This document shows, in pieces, positions 55,190 to 63,831 of a DNA stretch of 64,000 nucleotides. The stretch covers positions 62,001-126,000 of the forward strand of contig JBMONI010000002.1 in assembly GCA_049324575.1 (NCBI GenBank). Reading direction: 5' to 3'. The stretch comes from JBMONI01 sp049324575. GTDB lineage: Bacteria > Omnitrophota > Omnitrophia > Omnitrophales > Aquincolibacteriaceae. Within the stretch, counting starts at the first letter, position 1, and each line of letters begins with the position of its first letter. The notes beneath the pieces were generated by a model. The model ran no database searches and was not told the origin of the DNA. It worked only from the letters and a program-made list of their open reading frames with translations. The translations under genes and the position numbers were made by a program.

Positions 55190-55528
55190 TTATTTTATAT
55201 CCGCGCGGTAGAGGATCACATTCGCCTTTTCGAGCGTCACCAGCCCTTCGCGGACCATGGCGTCCAAATGCGGAAGAAAGGTCTGGATCTTTTCTTCGGT
55301 GTCTACGATCTCGATCACGATCGGAAGGTCTTCTGAAAGTCTAAGAAGTTTTGCGGTATGCATACGGCTTTTACAGCCGAACCCCATAAATCCCTTGATC
55401 GCCGTGGCACCGGCCATCCCTTCTTTCTTGGCCAGATGGATGATCGCCTCATAAAGCGGCCTGCCCTGCCACTTATCCTGCTCTCCCAGGAAGATCCGCA
55501 ACAATTTTCCGTCCGCCGGTAATTTCAT
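55190..55528 (-). CDS. DUF190 family protein (crcB operon)
   Basis: A 112-residue DUF190 protein with a PII-like ferredoxin fold: KLLRIFLGEQDKWQGRPLYE, IIHLAKKEGMAGATAIKGFMGFG and LPIVIEIVDTEEKIQTFLP. DUF190 genes are often found next to crcB, as here, and are thought to support fluoride resistance; the mechanism is not established. The start is ATG 55528, with GGAGGG upstream, 13 bp after the crcB stop. It is under the same fluoride riboswitch. Confidence 0.88.
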   Translation of the reverse strand: MKLPADGKLLRIFLGEQDKWQGRPLYEAIIHLAKKEGMAGATAIKGFMGFGCKSRMHTAKLLRLSEDLPIVIEIVDTEEKIQTFLPHLDAMVREGLVTLEKANVILYRADIK

Positions 55529-55541
55529 CGAAGCCCTCCGA

Positions 55542-55913
55542 TCAAAGGATCTCGGCGATCCAGAGCCCCGCTCTGAAGAAGAGAAAACCCAGGGCCACAC
55601 TGACCGCCATGTTAAGGAATGCGCTGAAAGTTTCACCGCTCTTAAAAAGTTCCGCGGTTTCGAGCATCAAGGTCGAAAAAGTCGTGAAAGCCCCGCAGAA
55701 CCCCGCCATCAAAAGCACCCTCGCATTCGGCCCCAGGAGGAATTTCTCCTCGGCGAGTCCCGCGAGAAAACCGACGAAAAGACAGCCGCTGACGTTGACC
55801 GCCAAGGTTCCGTAGGGAAAACGGGTCCCGAACAATCCATAAACGGCCCCGGAGAGGCCATACCGTGCCAGGGTCCCCGTGACCCCTCCCAAGATGAGAC
55901 AGATCCATTTCAT
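55542..55913 (-). CDS. crcB: Fluoride-specific ion channel CrcB/Fluc
   Basis: CrcB/Fluc forms a dual-topology dimeric channel that lets cytoplasmic fluoride escape. The 123-residue product has four helices, GGVTGTLARYGLSG, the NVSGCLFVGFLAG segment and the signature GFCGAFTTFSTLMLE with the pore Phe residues. The fluoride riboswitch upstream supports the assignment strongly. A single copy is present, so it would be a homodimer. It is followed by the DUF190 gene. Confidence 0.96.
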   Translation of the reverse strand: MKWICLILGGVTGTLARYGLSGAVYGLFGTRFPYGTLAVNVSGCLFVGFLAGLAEEKFLLGPNARVLLMAGFCGAFTTFSTLMLETAELFKSGETFSAFLNMAVSVALGFLFFRAGLWIAEIL

Positions 55914-55934
55914 GCCGCAAAATCCCCCTCAAAT

Positions 55935-56012
55935 GAAAAAACTCCTGCCATTCTTTCGAATTTGCAGGAGTCATCAGCCCGAAGGCATTTAAAGGCGAAC
56001 TCCATCGCCTGG
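55935..56012 (-). promoter_or_regulatory. Fluoride riboswitch with terminator expression platform
   Basis: The transcript reads AGGCGATGGAGTTCGCCT, then TTAAA, GCC-TTCG-GGC and TGATGACTCC, which is the crcB-motif aptamer (GGCGAUGG..UUCGCC, pseudoknot, TGATG). The 3' segment ACTCCTGC (55971..55964) pairs with GCAGGAGT (55948..55941), followed by six U residues. This makes a terminator that competes with the aptamer. Fluoride binding should prevent termination and allow crcB-DUF190 expression. Confidence 0.93.
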
Positions 56013-56113
56013 ATACCGGCCGCGATTATACCCGGAATTTGCGAACTGGAAAACTTTTTTACTAGGAGAACAAGGACCCTGAGAAAGCCGAAAGCCCCGG
56101 ATCTGGATTCAAA

Positions 56114-56455
56114 TCAACCGATCGCGACCTTGTTATGTTCGCCGGTGCGAATACGGATGCATTCCTCCATGTCTAAGACGAAGATCTTCCCGTCTCCCAC
56201 ATGACCGGTCTTTCCCCCTTCCATGATCGCATCGATCGCCGGTTTCACGAATTCGTCGTTGACCGCGATCTCGAGCTTGGCCTTCTTGAGAAGGCTCCCC
56301 GCTTCCTTATGACTCCGGTAAACCTCGGCGATCCCTTTCTGACGGCCGCGGCCCAACACGTTGGAGACGGTCACCAGATGGATCTCATAAGCCTCGAGCC
56401 TTTCGAGAACCTGGTCCAGCCGGTCCGGCTGAACGATCGCTATGATGTATTTCAT
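56114..56455 (-). CDS. glnK: PII signal-transduction protein (GlnK/GlnB family)
   Basis: A trimeric nitrogen/energy sensor of 113 residues. The B-loop TGHVGDGKIFV and C-loop RIRTGE for ATP/ADP/2-oxoglutarate binding are present. The T-loop reads GRQKGIAEVYRSHKEAGSL. The tyrosine uridylylated in enteric PII proteins (GAEY) is missing, with Glu at that alignment position, so GlnD-type modification is unlikely. It lies 12 bp downstream of amt, the typical GlnK-AmtB pairing, where it gates the channel. Confidence 0.94.
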   Translation of the reverse strand: MKYIIAIVQPDRLDQVLERLEAYEIHLVTVSNVLGRGRQKGIAEVYRSHKEAGSLLKKAKLEIAVNDEFVKPAIDAIMEGGKTGHVGDGKIFVLDMEECIRIRTGEHNKVAIG

Positions 56456-56467
56456 TTTTCGCTCCTT

Positions 56468-57781
56468 TTAGTCAAGAAGGGTGTAAGCCGCTTCGCGATG
56501 CTGGGTAAGGTCCAGGCCGATCCTCTCATCCTGCTCGGAAACCCTCAGCTTCAGGACCCCGTCGACCAATTTCAAAAGGACCACTGAGACCGTAAAAGAA
56601 TAAACGATCGTGATCAGGACCGCTTTGAGCTGGACCATGAACAAGCCGGGATTCCCGTAAAAAAGACCGTCGGCCCCGGCCGGATTGACCGCCTTCGACG
56701 CCCAAAGGCCGGTCGCAAGCGCGCCCCATATTCCCCCGATCCCATGGACCCCGAAAGCGTCCAGGGAATCGTCATATCCGAATTTGGGTTTTAGGTAAGC
56801 CACCGCAAAGAAACAAATGACGGAAACGCCAGCGCCAACCCAGATCGCGTCCATGGCGCTCACAAAACCCGAAGCCGGCGTAATGGCCACAAGTCCTGCG
56901 ACGGCCCCCGTAATCATTCCGAGCATAGTCGGCCTGGAATTGATCTTCCATTCAAGCAAAGCCCACGTAAGCCCTGCACTCGCAGCCGCCACATGGGTCG
57001 CCACAAAAGCGTTCACCGCCAGTCCGTTGGCCCCTAAAGCACTCCCGCCGTTGAAACCGAACCACCCGAACCAAAGGATCCCGGCACCCAGAACCGCCAA
57101 CGGAAGATTATGCGGAGGCGACATATGGTGGGGATATCCTTTTCGCCTCCCCAGGACAAGGGCGGCCGCGAGAGCAGCGACCCCGGCATTGATATGGACC
57201 ACGGTCCCGCCCGCAAAATCCAAAGCGCCGGTCTGTCTCAAGAATCCGCCAACGGCCCAAACCCAATGGCAAACGGGATTGTAGACAAAAGTCGCCCAAA
57301 GAACCGAAAAGACGCAGAACGCCGAGAATTTCATGCGCTCCGCGAAAGCGCCGAGGATCAGGGCCGGAGTGATAATCGCGAACATGGCCTGATAGATCAT
57401 GAACGCCTGATGCGGGATGGTCGCCGAATAATCGGCGTTCGGCTCGAGTCCGACGCCCTTCAAACCGAACCAGTCCAGGCTCCCGATCCACCCCTTGATA
57501 TCGGGTCCGAACGAAAGACTGTAACCAAACAGGATCCACTGCAACGTGATGATGCAAATGATCACAAAGCATTGCATCAGGACGGAAAGCATGTTCTTTT
57601 TACGGACCAGTCCCCCATAGAAAAAAGCGAGACCCGGGGTCATGAAAAGAACAAGCGCTGCAGCCATGAGAACCCAGGCAGTATCACCGGTATCGACGGT
57701 CGGCCCTTCAGCCCAGGAGACCCCGCCGGAAATCAGGAGCAGAAGGGCACTAAGCCCAAGCATTTTGAAAAATCGCTTCAT
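56468..57781 (-). CDS. amt: Ammonium transporter Amt
   Basis: An Amt/Rh-type channel of 437 residues with an N-terminal signal sequence (ALLLLISGGVSWAE) and eleven membrane helices. Typical blocks: DTAWVLMAAALVLFMTPGLAFFYGGLV, FAGGTVVHINAGVAALAAALVLG (twin-His pore), LGAGILWFGWFGFNGGSALGA, and HGIGGIWGALATGLWA. It takes up ammonium for assimilation and should be inhibited by the GlnK encoded directly downstream. No clear sigma70 or sigma54 promoter was found in the 166 bp before it. Confidence 0.95.
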   Translation of the reverse strand: MKRFFKMLGLSALLLLISGGVSWAEGPTVDTGDTAWVLMAAALVLFMTPGLAFFYGGLVRKKNMLSVLMQCFVIICIITLQWILFGYSLSFGPDIKGWIGSLDWFGLKGVGLEPNADYSATIPHQAFMIYQAMFAIITPALILGAFAERMKFSAFCVFSVLWATFVYNPVCHWVWAVGGFLRQTGALDFAGGTVVHINAGVAALAAALVLGRRKGYPHHMSPPHNLPLAVLGAGILWFGWFGFNGGSALGANGLAVNAFVATHVAAASAGLTWALLEWKINSRPTMLGMITGAVAGLVAITPASGFVSAMDAIWVGAGVSVICFFAVAYLKPKFGYDDSLDAFGVHGIGGIWGALATGLWASKAVNPAGADGLFYGNPGLFMVQLKAVLITIVYSFTVSVVLLKLVDGVLKLRVSEQDERIGLDLTQHREAAYTLLD

Positions 57782-57947
57782 GGAAATCTCCTCAGTTTAC
57801 AAAATTGCATGGCGGTCAACATTCTTGTAGCCCAATCCCCCAAGTCCTCTAAAGCTTATTCAAAGGGATCCCCTTGGACCACGGATAGTCTATTCAATGA
57901 TTTTGCAATATTGATGCCAAATCGCAGAAACTGTGGAATGAGGTGGG

Positions 57948-58670
57948 TTATTTCTTAGGAGTGAAAACGTCTTTGAGGAGCTGGGTCACGCGGGCGGCGG
58001 GGTCTTTGCGGATCGCTTTTTCCTGTTCGCCGAGCATATAGAATAACCCGGCCAGGGATCGCTCGACGACGTAGTCTTCGATCCCCGGCAAAGGCAGTTG
58101 CTTGGCCACAGGAAGGACGTTGTACCGGCCTGCGATCGTCTGATAGAACCGGGAGACCTGATATTCAGCGATCGTTTTCGCAACAACCGGACGATAGAGC
58201 TTCGCAAGGTCCGCAAAGGTCTTGTTCTTGAAGTAATCGGTCGCGGCCGTATCGCCTCCCCGGTAGATCCCCATCACATCTTGGATGCTCATGCCGGAAA
58301 TCGCCTGAAGGAAAATGGGTTTGGCCTGGGGCGCCGCGGCTTCGGCCGCGCGGTTCATGCTTAGGATCAGCTGATCCAATTGAGAACCAAGCCCTAACGG
58401 GCGAAGCATGGATTCGGCCTTGCGCAATCGCTCGGGAAGCAGGATTTTGATCGCTTCGTTCTTAAAATAGCCGTTTTCGCAGGCCGTAAGCGCCACGGCT
58501 TTTTCAGAACCGATCTGGAGGGCCTCTTTGAGACCGGAAAGGATCTTGGTCTGGCTGGGCTGCGCCGTCCCGCCTAGGCCGAACCGTTGGAGAAAATCTC
58601 CCCATCCGGCGTAGGCGGGACCTGACGCAATAAAAAGAGCGAGGAATACCGCAAAAAGTCTTTTCTTCAA
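57948..58670 (-). CDS. DUF4197 family exported protein
   Basis: The product is about 240 residues. A signal peptide (KKRLFAVFLALFIASGPAYA) is followed by the DUF4197 pattern: GLKEALQIGSEKAVALT, NGYFKNEAIKILLPERLRK, YFKNKTFADLAKLYRPVV and GLFYMLGEQEKAIRKDP. Periplasmic; function unknown. The start is inferred as TTG 58670, because it directly begins the signal peptide; no ATG or strong ribosome-binding site fits, and the longer frame upstream overlaps the PLDc_N gene in another frame. It lies 20 bp downstream of that gene, probably in the same transcript. Confidence 0.75.
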   Translation of the reverse strand: MKKRLFAVFLALFIASGPAYAGWGDFLQRFGLGGTAQPSQTKILSGLKEALQIGSEKAVALTACENGYFKNEAIKILLPERLRKAESMLRPLGLGSQLDQLILSMNRAAEAAAPQAKPIFLQAISGMSIQDVMGIYRGGDTAATDYFKNKTFADLAKLYRPVVAKTIAEYQVSRFYQTIAGRYNVLPVAKQLPLPGIEDYVVERSLAGLFYMLGEQEKAIRKDPAARVTQLLKDVFTPKK

Positions 58671-58690
58671 AAAACTCTGATATCCCCGCT

Positions 58691-58861
58691 TTATCCCTTC
58701 TTCCGCCCAAGGAAGAAGTAAAGGATGAGGCCCAGGACCGGCAGGACCAGGATCAGCACGATCCAAAGGATCTTCATCCCCATGGTAAGCGAGCTCTTTA
58801 CGACTTCGACGATGGCCCAAATATCAAGGACCAATACGATCAACCCGAGAATACCGCCCAT
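58691..58861 (-). CDS. Small two-helix membrane protein, PLDc_N domain
   Basis: 56 residues: GGILGLIVLVLDIWAIVEVV forms helix one, the linker KSSLTMGMKI follows, then helix two ILWIVLILVLPVLGLILYFF and the positive end LGRKKG. This matches the phospholipase D-nuclease N-terminal (PLDc_N) module that often stands alone as a tiny membrane protein. Function unknown. AGGAGG lies 9 nt before ATG 58861. It heads a short operon with the DUF4197 gene. Confidence 0.82.
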   Translation of the reverse strand: MGGILGLIVLVLDIWAIVEVVKSSLTMGMKILWIVLILVLPVLGLILYFFLGRKKG

Positions 58862-58962
58862 AAGAGTGCCTCCTATTGTTTTTAAAGAGCTTTTGCCCGT
58901 GACTATCTTAGATTCGCCGGGGGGAAAGAATCAAGCAATTTAATCCCTCCTGCCCTGGGGCC

Positions 58963-59433
58963 TTAGTTCAGCCTCCAGATCGAAAAATTCAAATAGACCG
59001 CAAAGGAGACCCATAGGAAGTAAGGGACTAGCAAAGCGCCCGCCCCCTTATCCTGCCTAGTGAAAAGGATAATCGTCAAAGCAATAGCGGCCCATAGCAG
59101 GAGGATCTCTGCCAATGCCGCTCCCGGATTTCTCAAGCCGAAAAAAAGGAAGGACCAACCCAGATTAAGCCCCCATTGGATCGTATAGGCCCCCCAGGAG
59201 AAAGGGGCGTCATGAAATCCGCGCTTCAACCAAAGCCGCCAGCCGGCGATGGCTATCATCATGTAGAGAAGGGTCCAAACCGGGCCAAAGACCCCGTCAG
59301 GAGGGTTCCAAGAAGGTTTATTTAGCCCCTGGTACCAGCCTGCGATATTCGGGTAAGTAAGGACCGAGCCGATACCCCCGAGGCCGAGACAAACAATAAC
59401 AAAAAGAATCAAACTTATAACTTTCTTGATCAT
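58963..59433 (-). CDS. tspO: TspO/MBR family tryptophan-rich sensory protein
   Basis: A five-helix membrane protein of 156 residues that binds porphyrins or sterols. It shows NKPSWNPPDGVFGPVWTLLY, the family's most conserved stretch, then QWGLNLGWSFLFFGLRNP and PYFLWVSFAVYLNFSIWRLN. Bacterial members are linked to tetrapyrrole breakdown or stress signalling; the role here is unknown. It has no obvious operon partner. Confidence 0.94.
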   Translation of the reverse strand: MIKKVISLILFVIVCLGLGGIGSVLTYPNIAGWYQGLNKPSWNPPDGVFGPVWTLLYMMIAIAGWRLWLKRGFHDAPFSWGAYTIQWGLNLGWSFLFFGLRNPGAALAEILLLWAAIALTIILFTRQDKGAGALLVPYFLWVSFAVYLNFSIWRLN

Positions 59434-59527
59434 TTTTATCTAATCCTGACATGAAAAATAATCCATAAAAAACCCCTTGTCCAGCGCTATTTTGCCTCTC
59501 CCGAGAAGATCAGATCCTTTTCCTCCC

Positions 59528-59555
59528 TTGACAACCTCCCGGAACATGCTACACT
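59528..59555 (+). promoter_or_regulatory. Promoter of the RRM protein gene
   Basis: A perfect -35 TTGACA (59528-59533), a 16-bp spacer, and an extended -10 TGCTACACT (-10 hexamer 59550-59555). Transcription from about 59562 gives a leader of about 170 nt. The leader holds hairpins CCAGACAC/GTGGCTGG (59581-59597) and GGTCT..CGG/CCGAGACC (about 59677-59703). Confidence 0.7.
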
Positions 59556-59731
59556 CCCTCCGTCAGTGAAAGGTTGAGGGGGCCAGACACAGTGGCTGGT
59601 CGTTTAGGTTAACGTTCCGTGCTCGTTTCTCCCGCCGCATATCTTTCCCGATAAATCAAATAGGTTTCGGGTTGTGGTCTATTCGGACCTTAATGCCGAG
59701 ACCTAAAATCAAAATAAGGAAACTAAGAACA

Positions 59732-60058
59732 ATGCAACCAAAACTCTATGTGGGTAATCTAAGCTATAACGCGACTGAGGCCGATATTCAGGGTCTTTTC
59801 CAGAAGTACGGGGAGATCAAGTCTGTCAGCCTTATCACCGACAAGTACTCGGGACAGTCCAAGGGATTCGCTTTCGTCGAAATGGCGAAACCGGAAGATG
59901 CCGAAAAGGCATTGGCCGAGAACGGCAATCCTTTCATGGGCCGCAACCTGACCGTGTCGGAAGCTAGACCCCCCAAGCGTGACGACAACCGCGGGAACAG
60001 CCGTGGTGGTTTTGATCGCGGCGGACGCGGTGGCGAGCGGAAGCGTTTCGGATATTAA
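59732..60058 (+). CDS. RRM-domain RNA-binding protein, glycine-rich tail
   Basis: 108 residues. One RNA recognition motif: RNP2 KLYVGNLSYN and RNP1 KGFAFVEM, with DKYSGQSKG between. It ends in an Arg/Gly-rich tail (RGGFDRGGRGGERKRFGY). Such single-RRM proteins in bacteria bind RNA and are often cold-inducible; the long structured leader fits post-transcriptional control. The start is ATG 59732 with AAGGA upstream; the in-frame extension upstream lies in the leader. It is followed by a strong terminator. Confidence 0.93.
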   Translation: MQPKLYVGNLSYNATEADIQGLFQKYGEIKSVSLITDKYSGQSKGFAFVEMAKPEDAEKALAENGNPFMGRNLTVSEARPPKRDDNRGNSRGGFDRGGRGGERKRFGY

Positions 60059-60073
60059 TTTCCGTTCTACCCT

Positions 60074-60112
60074 AAAAACCCCCCAGAGCCTTCAAGGCGC
60101 TGGGGGGTTTTT
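60074..60112. terminator. Terminator after the RRM gene
   Basis: A 13-bp stem, AAAAACCCCCCAG (60074-60086) with CTGGGGGGTTTTT (60100-60112), and a loop with an internal GCC/GGC pair. It is U-rich in the plus direction and A-rich in front, so it may also act for the minus-strand heavy-metal operon. Confidence 0.88.
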
Positions 60113-60143
60113 ATTTTTCGAACTGACTTGAACTTGGTATTTT

Positions 60144-60449
60144 CTACCCGGCAGCCGGTTCGCCCTGCTCAGCCGCAACCTGGCTCGCCTCAAAAGCAGC
60201 GATATACTTCACAGGATCCTTCTCGAACACTCCTTTACACATAGGGCAGCAAAGACCATAACGCTTCCCTTCGTAGACGACAAAATCCTTTCCGTTCACT
60301 TCTCCACCCAGGACCGGGCATAGTTTGTTCCCCACATCCACGATCGCAGGCTCTTCCATGACCTCTTCGATAGCAAAAGCCAGGTTCCACGAGGCCGAAG
60401 TCAAAAACGCCAATGCCAGCATGAACACAACTATTACTTTCTTTTTCAT
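60144..60449 (-). CDS. Exported YHS/TRASH-like metal-binding protein
   Basis: 101 residues with a signal peptide (KKKVIVVFMLALAFLTSASW, cut near AFA). The mature part has a small metal-binding fold: LCPVLGGEVNGKDFVVYEGK followed by RYGLCCPMCKGVFEKDP, with four cysteines, as in YHS or TRASH domains. Directly downstream of cusA, it is likely a periplasmic copper or silver chaperone for the pump. The start is the second ATG at 60449, because AAGGAGG abuts the first ATG and sits at proper distance from the second. Confidence 0.82.
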   Translation of the reverse strand: MKKKVIVVFMLALAFLTSASWNLAFAIEEVMEEPAIVDVGNKLCPVLGGEVNGKDFVVYEGKRYGLCCPMCKGVFEKDPVKYIAAFEASQVAAEQGEPAAG

Positions 60450-60462
60450 AACCATCCTCCTT

Positions 60463-63400
60463 TTAGGGTGATATGTTCGAAATCCAGGATGCCTTACCCT
60501 CTTTCATTTCAAAACGCCATTTCCAAATGAAATAAATGACGGGGTAGACAAGCAATTCAAGTATAAACGAAGTGGCAAGCCCTCCGATCATCGGCGCCGC
60601 GATACGCTTCATGGCATCGGAACCTGCACCCGTTGCCCACATGATCGGCAAAAGCCCCATGAAGGTCGCCATCACGGTCATCATTTTGGGACGGACACGT
60701 TTGACGGCGCCGTGCATGATCGCTTCTTCCAGGTCTCTTTGGGTGCGCATCTTTTTATTCCGGACCGCATCGTCATAGGCCAGATCGAGAAAAAGCAGCA
60801 TAAAAACCCCTGTTTCTGCGTCAAGACCCATCAAAGCGATCATCCCCACCCAGACCGCGATCGAAATATGATAATCCAGAAGCCAGAGGAACCAGACCGC
60901 CCCGACCAGGGAAAAGGGAACCGCTAAGAGAACAATGCCTGTTTTAACCGCGGATTTAGTGTTGATATAAAGTAAGAGACAGATAAGAAAAAGCGTCAAA
61001 GGAACCACGATCTTTAATCGTTCTTTCACGCGGATCATGTTTTCATATTGCCCGCTCCAGATCAGGGAATAACCTTGCGGAAGTTTGAGTTCGCGCGTTA
61101 CGATCTTTTTGGCTTCCGCGACATAGCTGCCGATATCCCGGCCGGCCATATCGACGTAAACATAACCCGCCAAGAGCCCGTTCTCATTGCGAATCATCGC
61201 AGGGCCGGGGACTTTTTTGATCTCCGCAAGCTGCGCGATCGGGATTTGTCTTTCCATCGGGCCTTTCACCGCAGAGCCCGTCCCCTCTGCTCGTGTAGGA
61301 ACAAGAACGCGTTTGAGCTTTTCAAGGTCATCGCGGAATTCCCTCGAATACCTGACATTGACGGGATAGCGTTCACGCCCTTCTACCGTCGTCGTAATGT
61401 TTTCTCCGCCAATCGCAGACGTGATCACGCTTTGAACATCCTCCACCGAAAGTCCATAGCGCGCCATCGCTTCGCGATTGAGTTCAAAATCGAGAAAATA
61501 CCCTCCCGCCACCCGTTCCGCATAGATGCTCCGGGTCCCGGGAATATCCTTCAGGATCATTTCTAAATGTGTCCCGATCTCTTCGATCTTTTTGATGTCC
61601 GCGCCCAAGACCTTGATCCCGATGGGGGTACGCACCCCGGTCGAAAGCATATCGATCCGGTTTTTGATCGGAAGAGTCCAAGCGTTGGTGGTTCCGGGGA
61701 TCTGCAAAGCCTGATCCAATTTTTGCACCAGCTCCTCCCGAGAGAGATGCTGTGGCCAAATACGCTCGAGCGGCCACTGGAACATTTCCGGGACCCAGCG
61801 AGAATACCACCGTTCCTTTTTTGTCCACTCCCTTTCCGGTTTCAGGAGAATAACGGTTTCTATCATGGAAAAAGGCGCCGGATCCGTGGAACTCTCCATC
61901 CGTCCGGCTTTCCCGAACACCCGTTCGACCTCCGGAAAAGCTTTGAGGATCTTATCCTGCTTTTGAAGAAGCCGCTGGGCCTCCGTCACCGAAATCCCGG
62001 GCAAAGTGGTCGGCATATAAAGAAGGTTCTCTTCCCATAGAGGCGGCATAAACTCGGAACCAAGCTTGAAATAGACAGGGATCGTACTCAACACAAGAAG
62101 CAGCGCTGCGAGGATCGTGGTCTTCCGGTGCTTCAGAACCCAACGGCAAACCGGCTCATAAATTCCGAACAGGACCCGACTAACCGGGTGTTTTTCTTCC
62201 GGATAGTAAGTTCCGACCGCAATCCCTGTAACCGCTTTGGAAAGACCGGTTTCGATCTTTTTGGGAAAAAAAGGCAACTTCAGCCGGATCGGATCCATCC
62301 GGGCAAAAAGCATCCGCATCGCGGGATCCAGCGTCACCGCTAAAAGCGCCGCCATGACCATGGCCAGATTCTTTGCCCAGGCCAGCGGCCGGAATAAACG
62401 GCCCTCCTGGTCCATCAGCGTGAACACCGGCAAGAACGAAACCGCAATGACCAAGAGTGAAAAGAAAACCGCGGGTCCGACCTCTTTCAGCGCTTGAAGA
62501 CGGATCGCGTGGAAATCCCCCTGGCGCCCCCCTGCGATCCATTGCTCAAGGCGTTTGTAGGCATTTTCCACCTCTACGATAGCTCCATCCACCAAGACCC
62601 CGATCGAGATCGCAATGCCGGAAAGTGACATGATATTCGAAGTGAGCTCCATCCGGTGAAGAAGAATAAAGGAGAGCAGGACCGAAATGGGGATCGTCAC
62701 GATCGGGACAATGGCGGAGGGGAAATGCCAGAGAAAAAGGAGAATCACAAAACTGACAATGATCATTTCTTCGATCAACTGATGTTTTAGCGTATCGATG
62801 GCATGCAGGATCAGCTCTGAACGGTCATACGTCACAACCAATTCCACGCCGGCCGGAAACGAAGGTTTTAGCTCCTCGATCCTCGCTTTAACCCGCCGGA
62901 TGACATTTAAAGCATTTTCGCCCGAACGCATCACCACCGTGCCGGAAACCACATCGCCCTCACCATCCAGGTCCGCAAGCCCGCGGCGGATGTCGGGACC
63001 GATCGCCACGGTGCCCAGATGCTTGATCAAGACCGGGGTTCCCTTCGGATCCGTCGTTACGACAATATTCTCAAGGTCCTGGACTGATCTTGCATAACCC
63101 CGCCCGCGGACCATATATTCTGCACCGCTGAATTCTAAAAGCCGGCCTCCGGTCTCCTGATTGCCGCTGCGGACCGCCGCTAAAACTTGGGTGATCGGGA
63201 TGTCATAGGCCAGAAGCTTATTCGGATCGAGCGTGATCTGATATTGTTTGACAAAACCGCCGAGGGAAGCCACTTCCGCAACGCCGGGAACGCTTTGCAG
63301 GTAATAACGGAGATACCAATCCTGGAAGCTTCTCAATTCCTGGAGACTGTGCTTGCCGGTCTTATCGACCAGGACATACTGGAAGACCCAGCCGACCCCG

Positions 63401-63825
63401 GTCGCATCCGGTCCAAGCTCGGTCTGCACTCCTTGTGGAAGCCGGGGAATGATCTTACTCAGATATTCGAGTGTCCGGCTTCTCGCCCAATAAAGGTCCG
63501 TTCCGTCCTTGAAGATCACATAGACATAGGAAAAGCCAAAATCCGAGAATCCGCGGACCGCTTTGACATGGGGCGCGCCGAGCATCGCGGTAACGATCGG
63601 ATAAGTGACTTGGTCTTCAATGAGGTCAGGGCTGCGGTCCCACTTGGAGTAAATGATGACTTGGGTATCCGAAAGATCAGGAATCGCATCCAGCGGGATG
63701 TTCTGGATCGACCATACCGAAGCCACGACAGCGACCGCCGTGAGAACAAAAACAAGAAGCTTATTATGGGCCGAAAATTCGATGATCCGTTCAACCCAAC
63801 CGCCCTGCCTCAATGGCGCGTCCAT
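60463..63825 (-). CDS. cusA: CusA/CzcA heavy-metal RND efflux transporter
   Basis: An inner-membrane RND pump of 1120 residues that expels Cu+/Ag+ or divalent metals through a tripartite channel. It starts ERIIEFSAHNKLLVFVLTAV, then WSIQNIPLDAIPDLSDTQVI and WDRSPDLIEDQVTYPI, which are heavy-metal-RND specific. It has two large periplasmic loops (with IGIKVLGADIKKIEEIG) and twelve helices. The proton-relay region reads LSGIAISIGVLVDGAIVEVE. Which metal is exported is not certain, but the downstream YHS-like protein favours monovalent copper or silver. GGAGG lies at the end of cusB, so the two are coupled. Confidence 0.95.
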   Translation of the reverse strand: MDAPLRQGGWVERIIEFSAHNKLLVFVLTAVAVVASVWSIQNIPLDAIPDLSDTQVIIYSKWDRSPDLIEDQVTYPIVTAMLGAPHVKAVRGFSDFGFSYVYVIFKDGTDLYWARSRTLEYLSKIIPRLPQGVQTELGPDATGVGWVFQYVLVDKTGKHSLQELRSFQDWYLRYYLQSVPGVAEVASLGGFVKQYQITLDPNKLLAYDIPITQVLAAVRSGNQETGGRLLEFSGAEYMVRGRGYARSVQDLENIVVTTDPKGTPVLIKHLGTVAIGPDIRRGLADLDGEGDVVSGTVVMRSGENALNVIRRVKARIEELKPSFPAGVELVVTYDRSELILHAIDTLKHQLIEEMIIVSFVILLFLWHFPSAIVPIVTIPISVLLSFILLHRMELTSNIMSLSGIAISIGVLVDGAIVEVENAYKRLEQWIAGGRQGDFHAIRLQALKEVGPAVFFSLLVIAVSFLPVFTLMDQEGRLFRPLAWAKNLAMVMAALLAVTLDPAMRMLFARMDPIRLKLPFFPKKIETGLSKAVTGIAVGTYYPEEKHPVSRVLFGIYEPVCRWVLKHRKTTILAALLLVLSTIPVYFKLGSEFMPPLWEENLLYMPTTLPGISVTEAQRLLQKQDKILKAFPEVERVFGKAGRMESSTDPAPFSMIETVILLKPEREWTKKERWYSRWVPEMFQWPLERIWPQHLSREELVQKLDQALQIPGTTNAWTLPIKNRIDMLSTGVRTPIGIKVLGADIKKIEEIGTHLEMILKDIPGTRSIYAERVAGGYFLDFELNREAMARYGLSVEDVQSVITSAIGGENITTTVEGRERYPVNVRYSREFRDDLEKLKRVLVPTRAEGTGSAVKGPMERQIPIAQLAEIKKVPGPAMIRNENGLLAGYVYVDMAGRDIGSYVAEAKKIVTRELKLPQGYSLIWSGQYENMIRVKERLKIVVPLTLFLICLLLYINTKSAVKTGIVLLAVPFSLVGAVWFLWLLDYHISIAVWVGMIALMGLDAETGVFMLLFLDLAYDDAVRNKKMRTQRDLEEAIMHGAVKRVRPKMMTVMATFMGLLPIMWATGAGSDAMKRIAAPMIGGLATSFILELLVYPVIYFIWKWRFEMKEGKASWISNISP

Positions 63826-63831
63826 TCTTTC

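Noticed and set aside
57782..57947. Sigma54 promoter before amt
   Set aside because: No GG-N10-GC pair with the right context was found; a TTGACC lacks a -10 at suitable distance.
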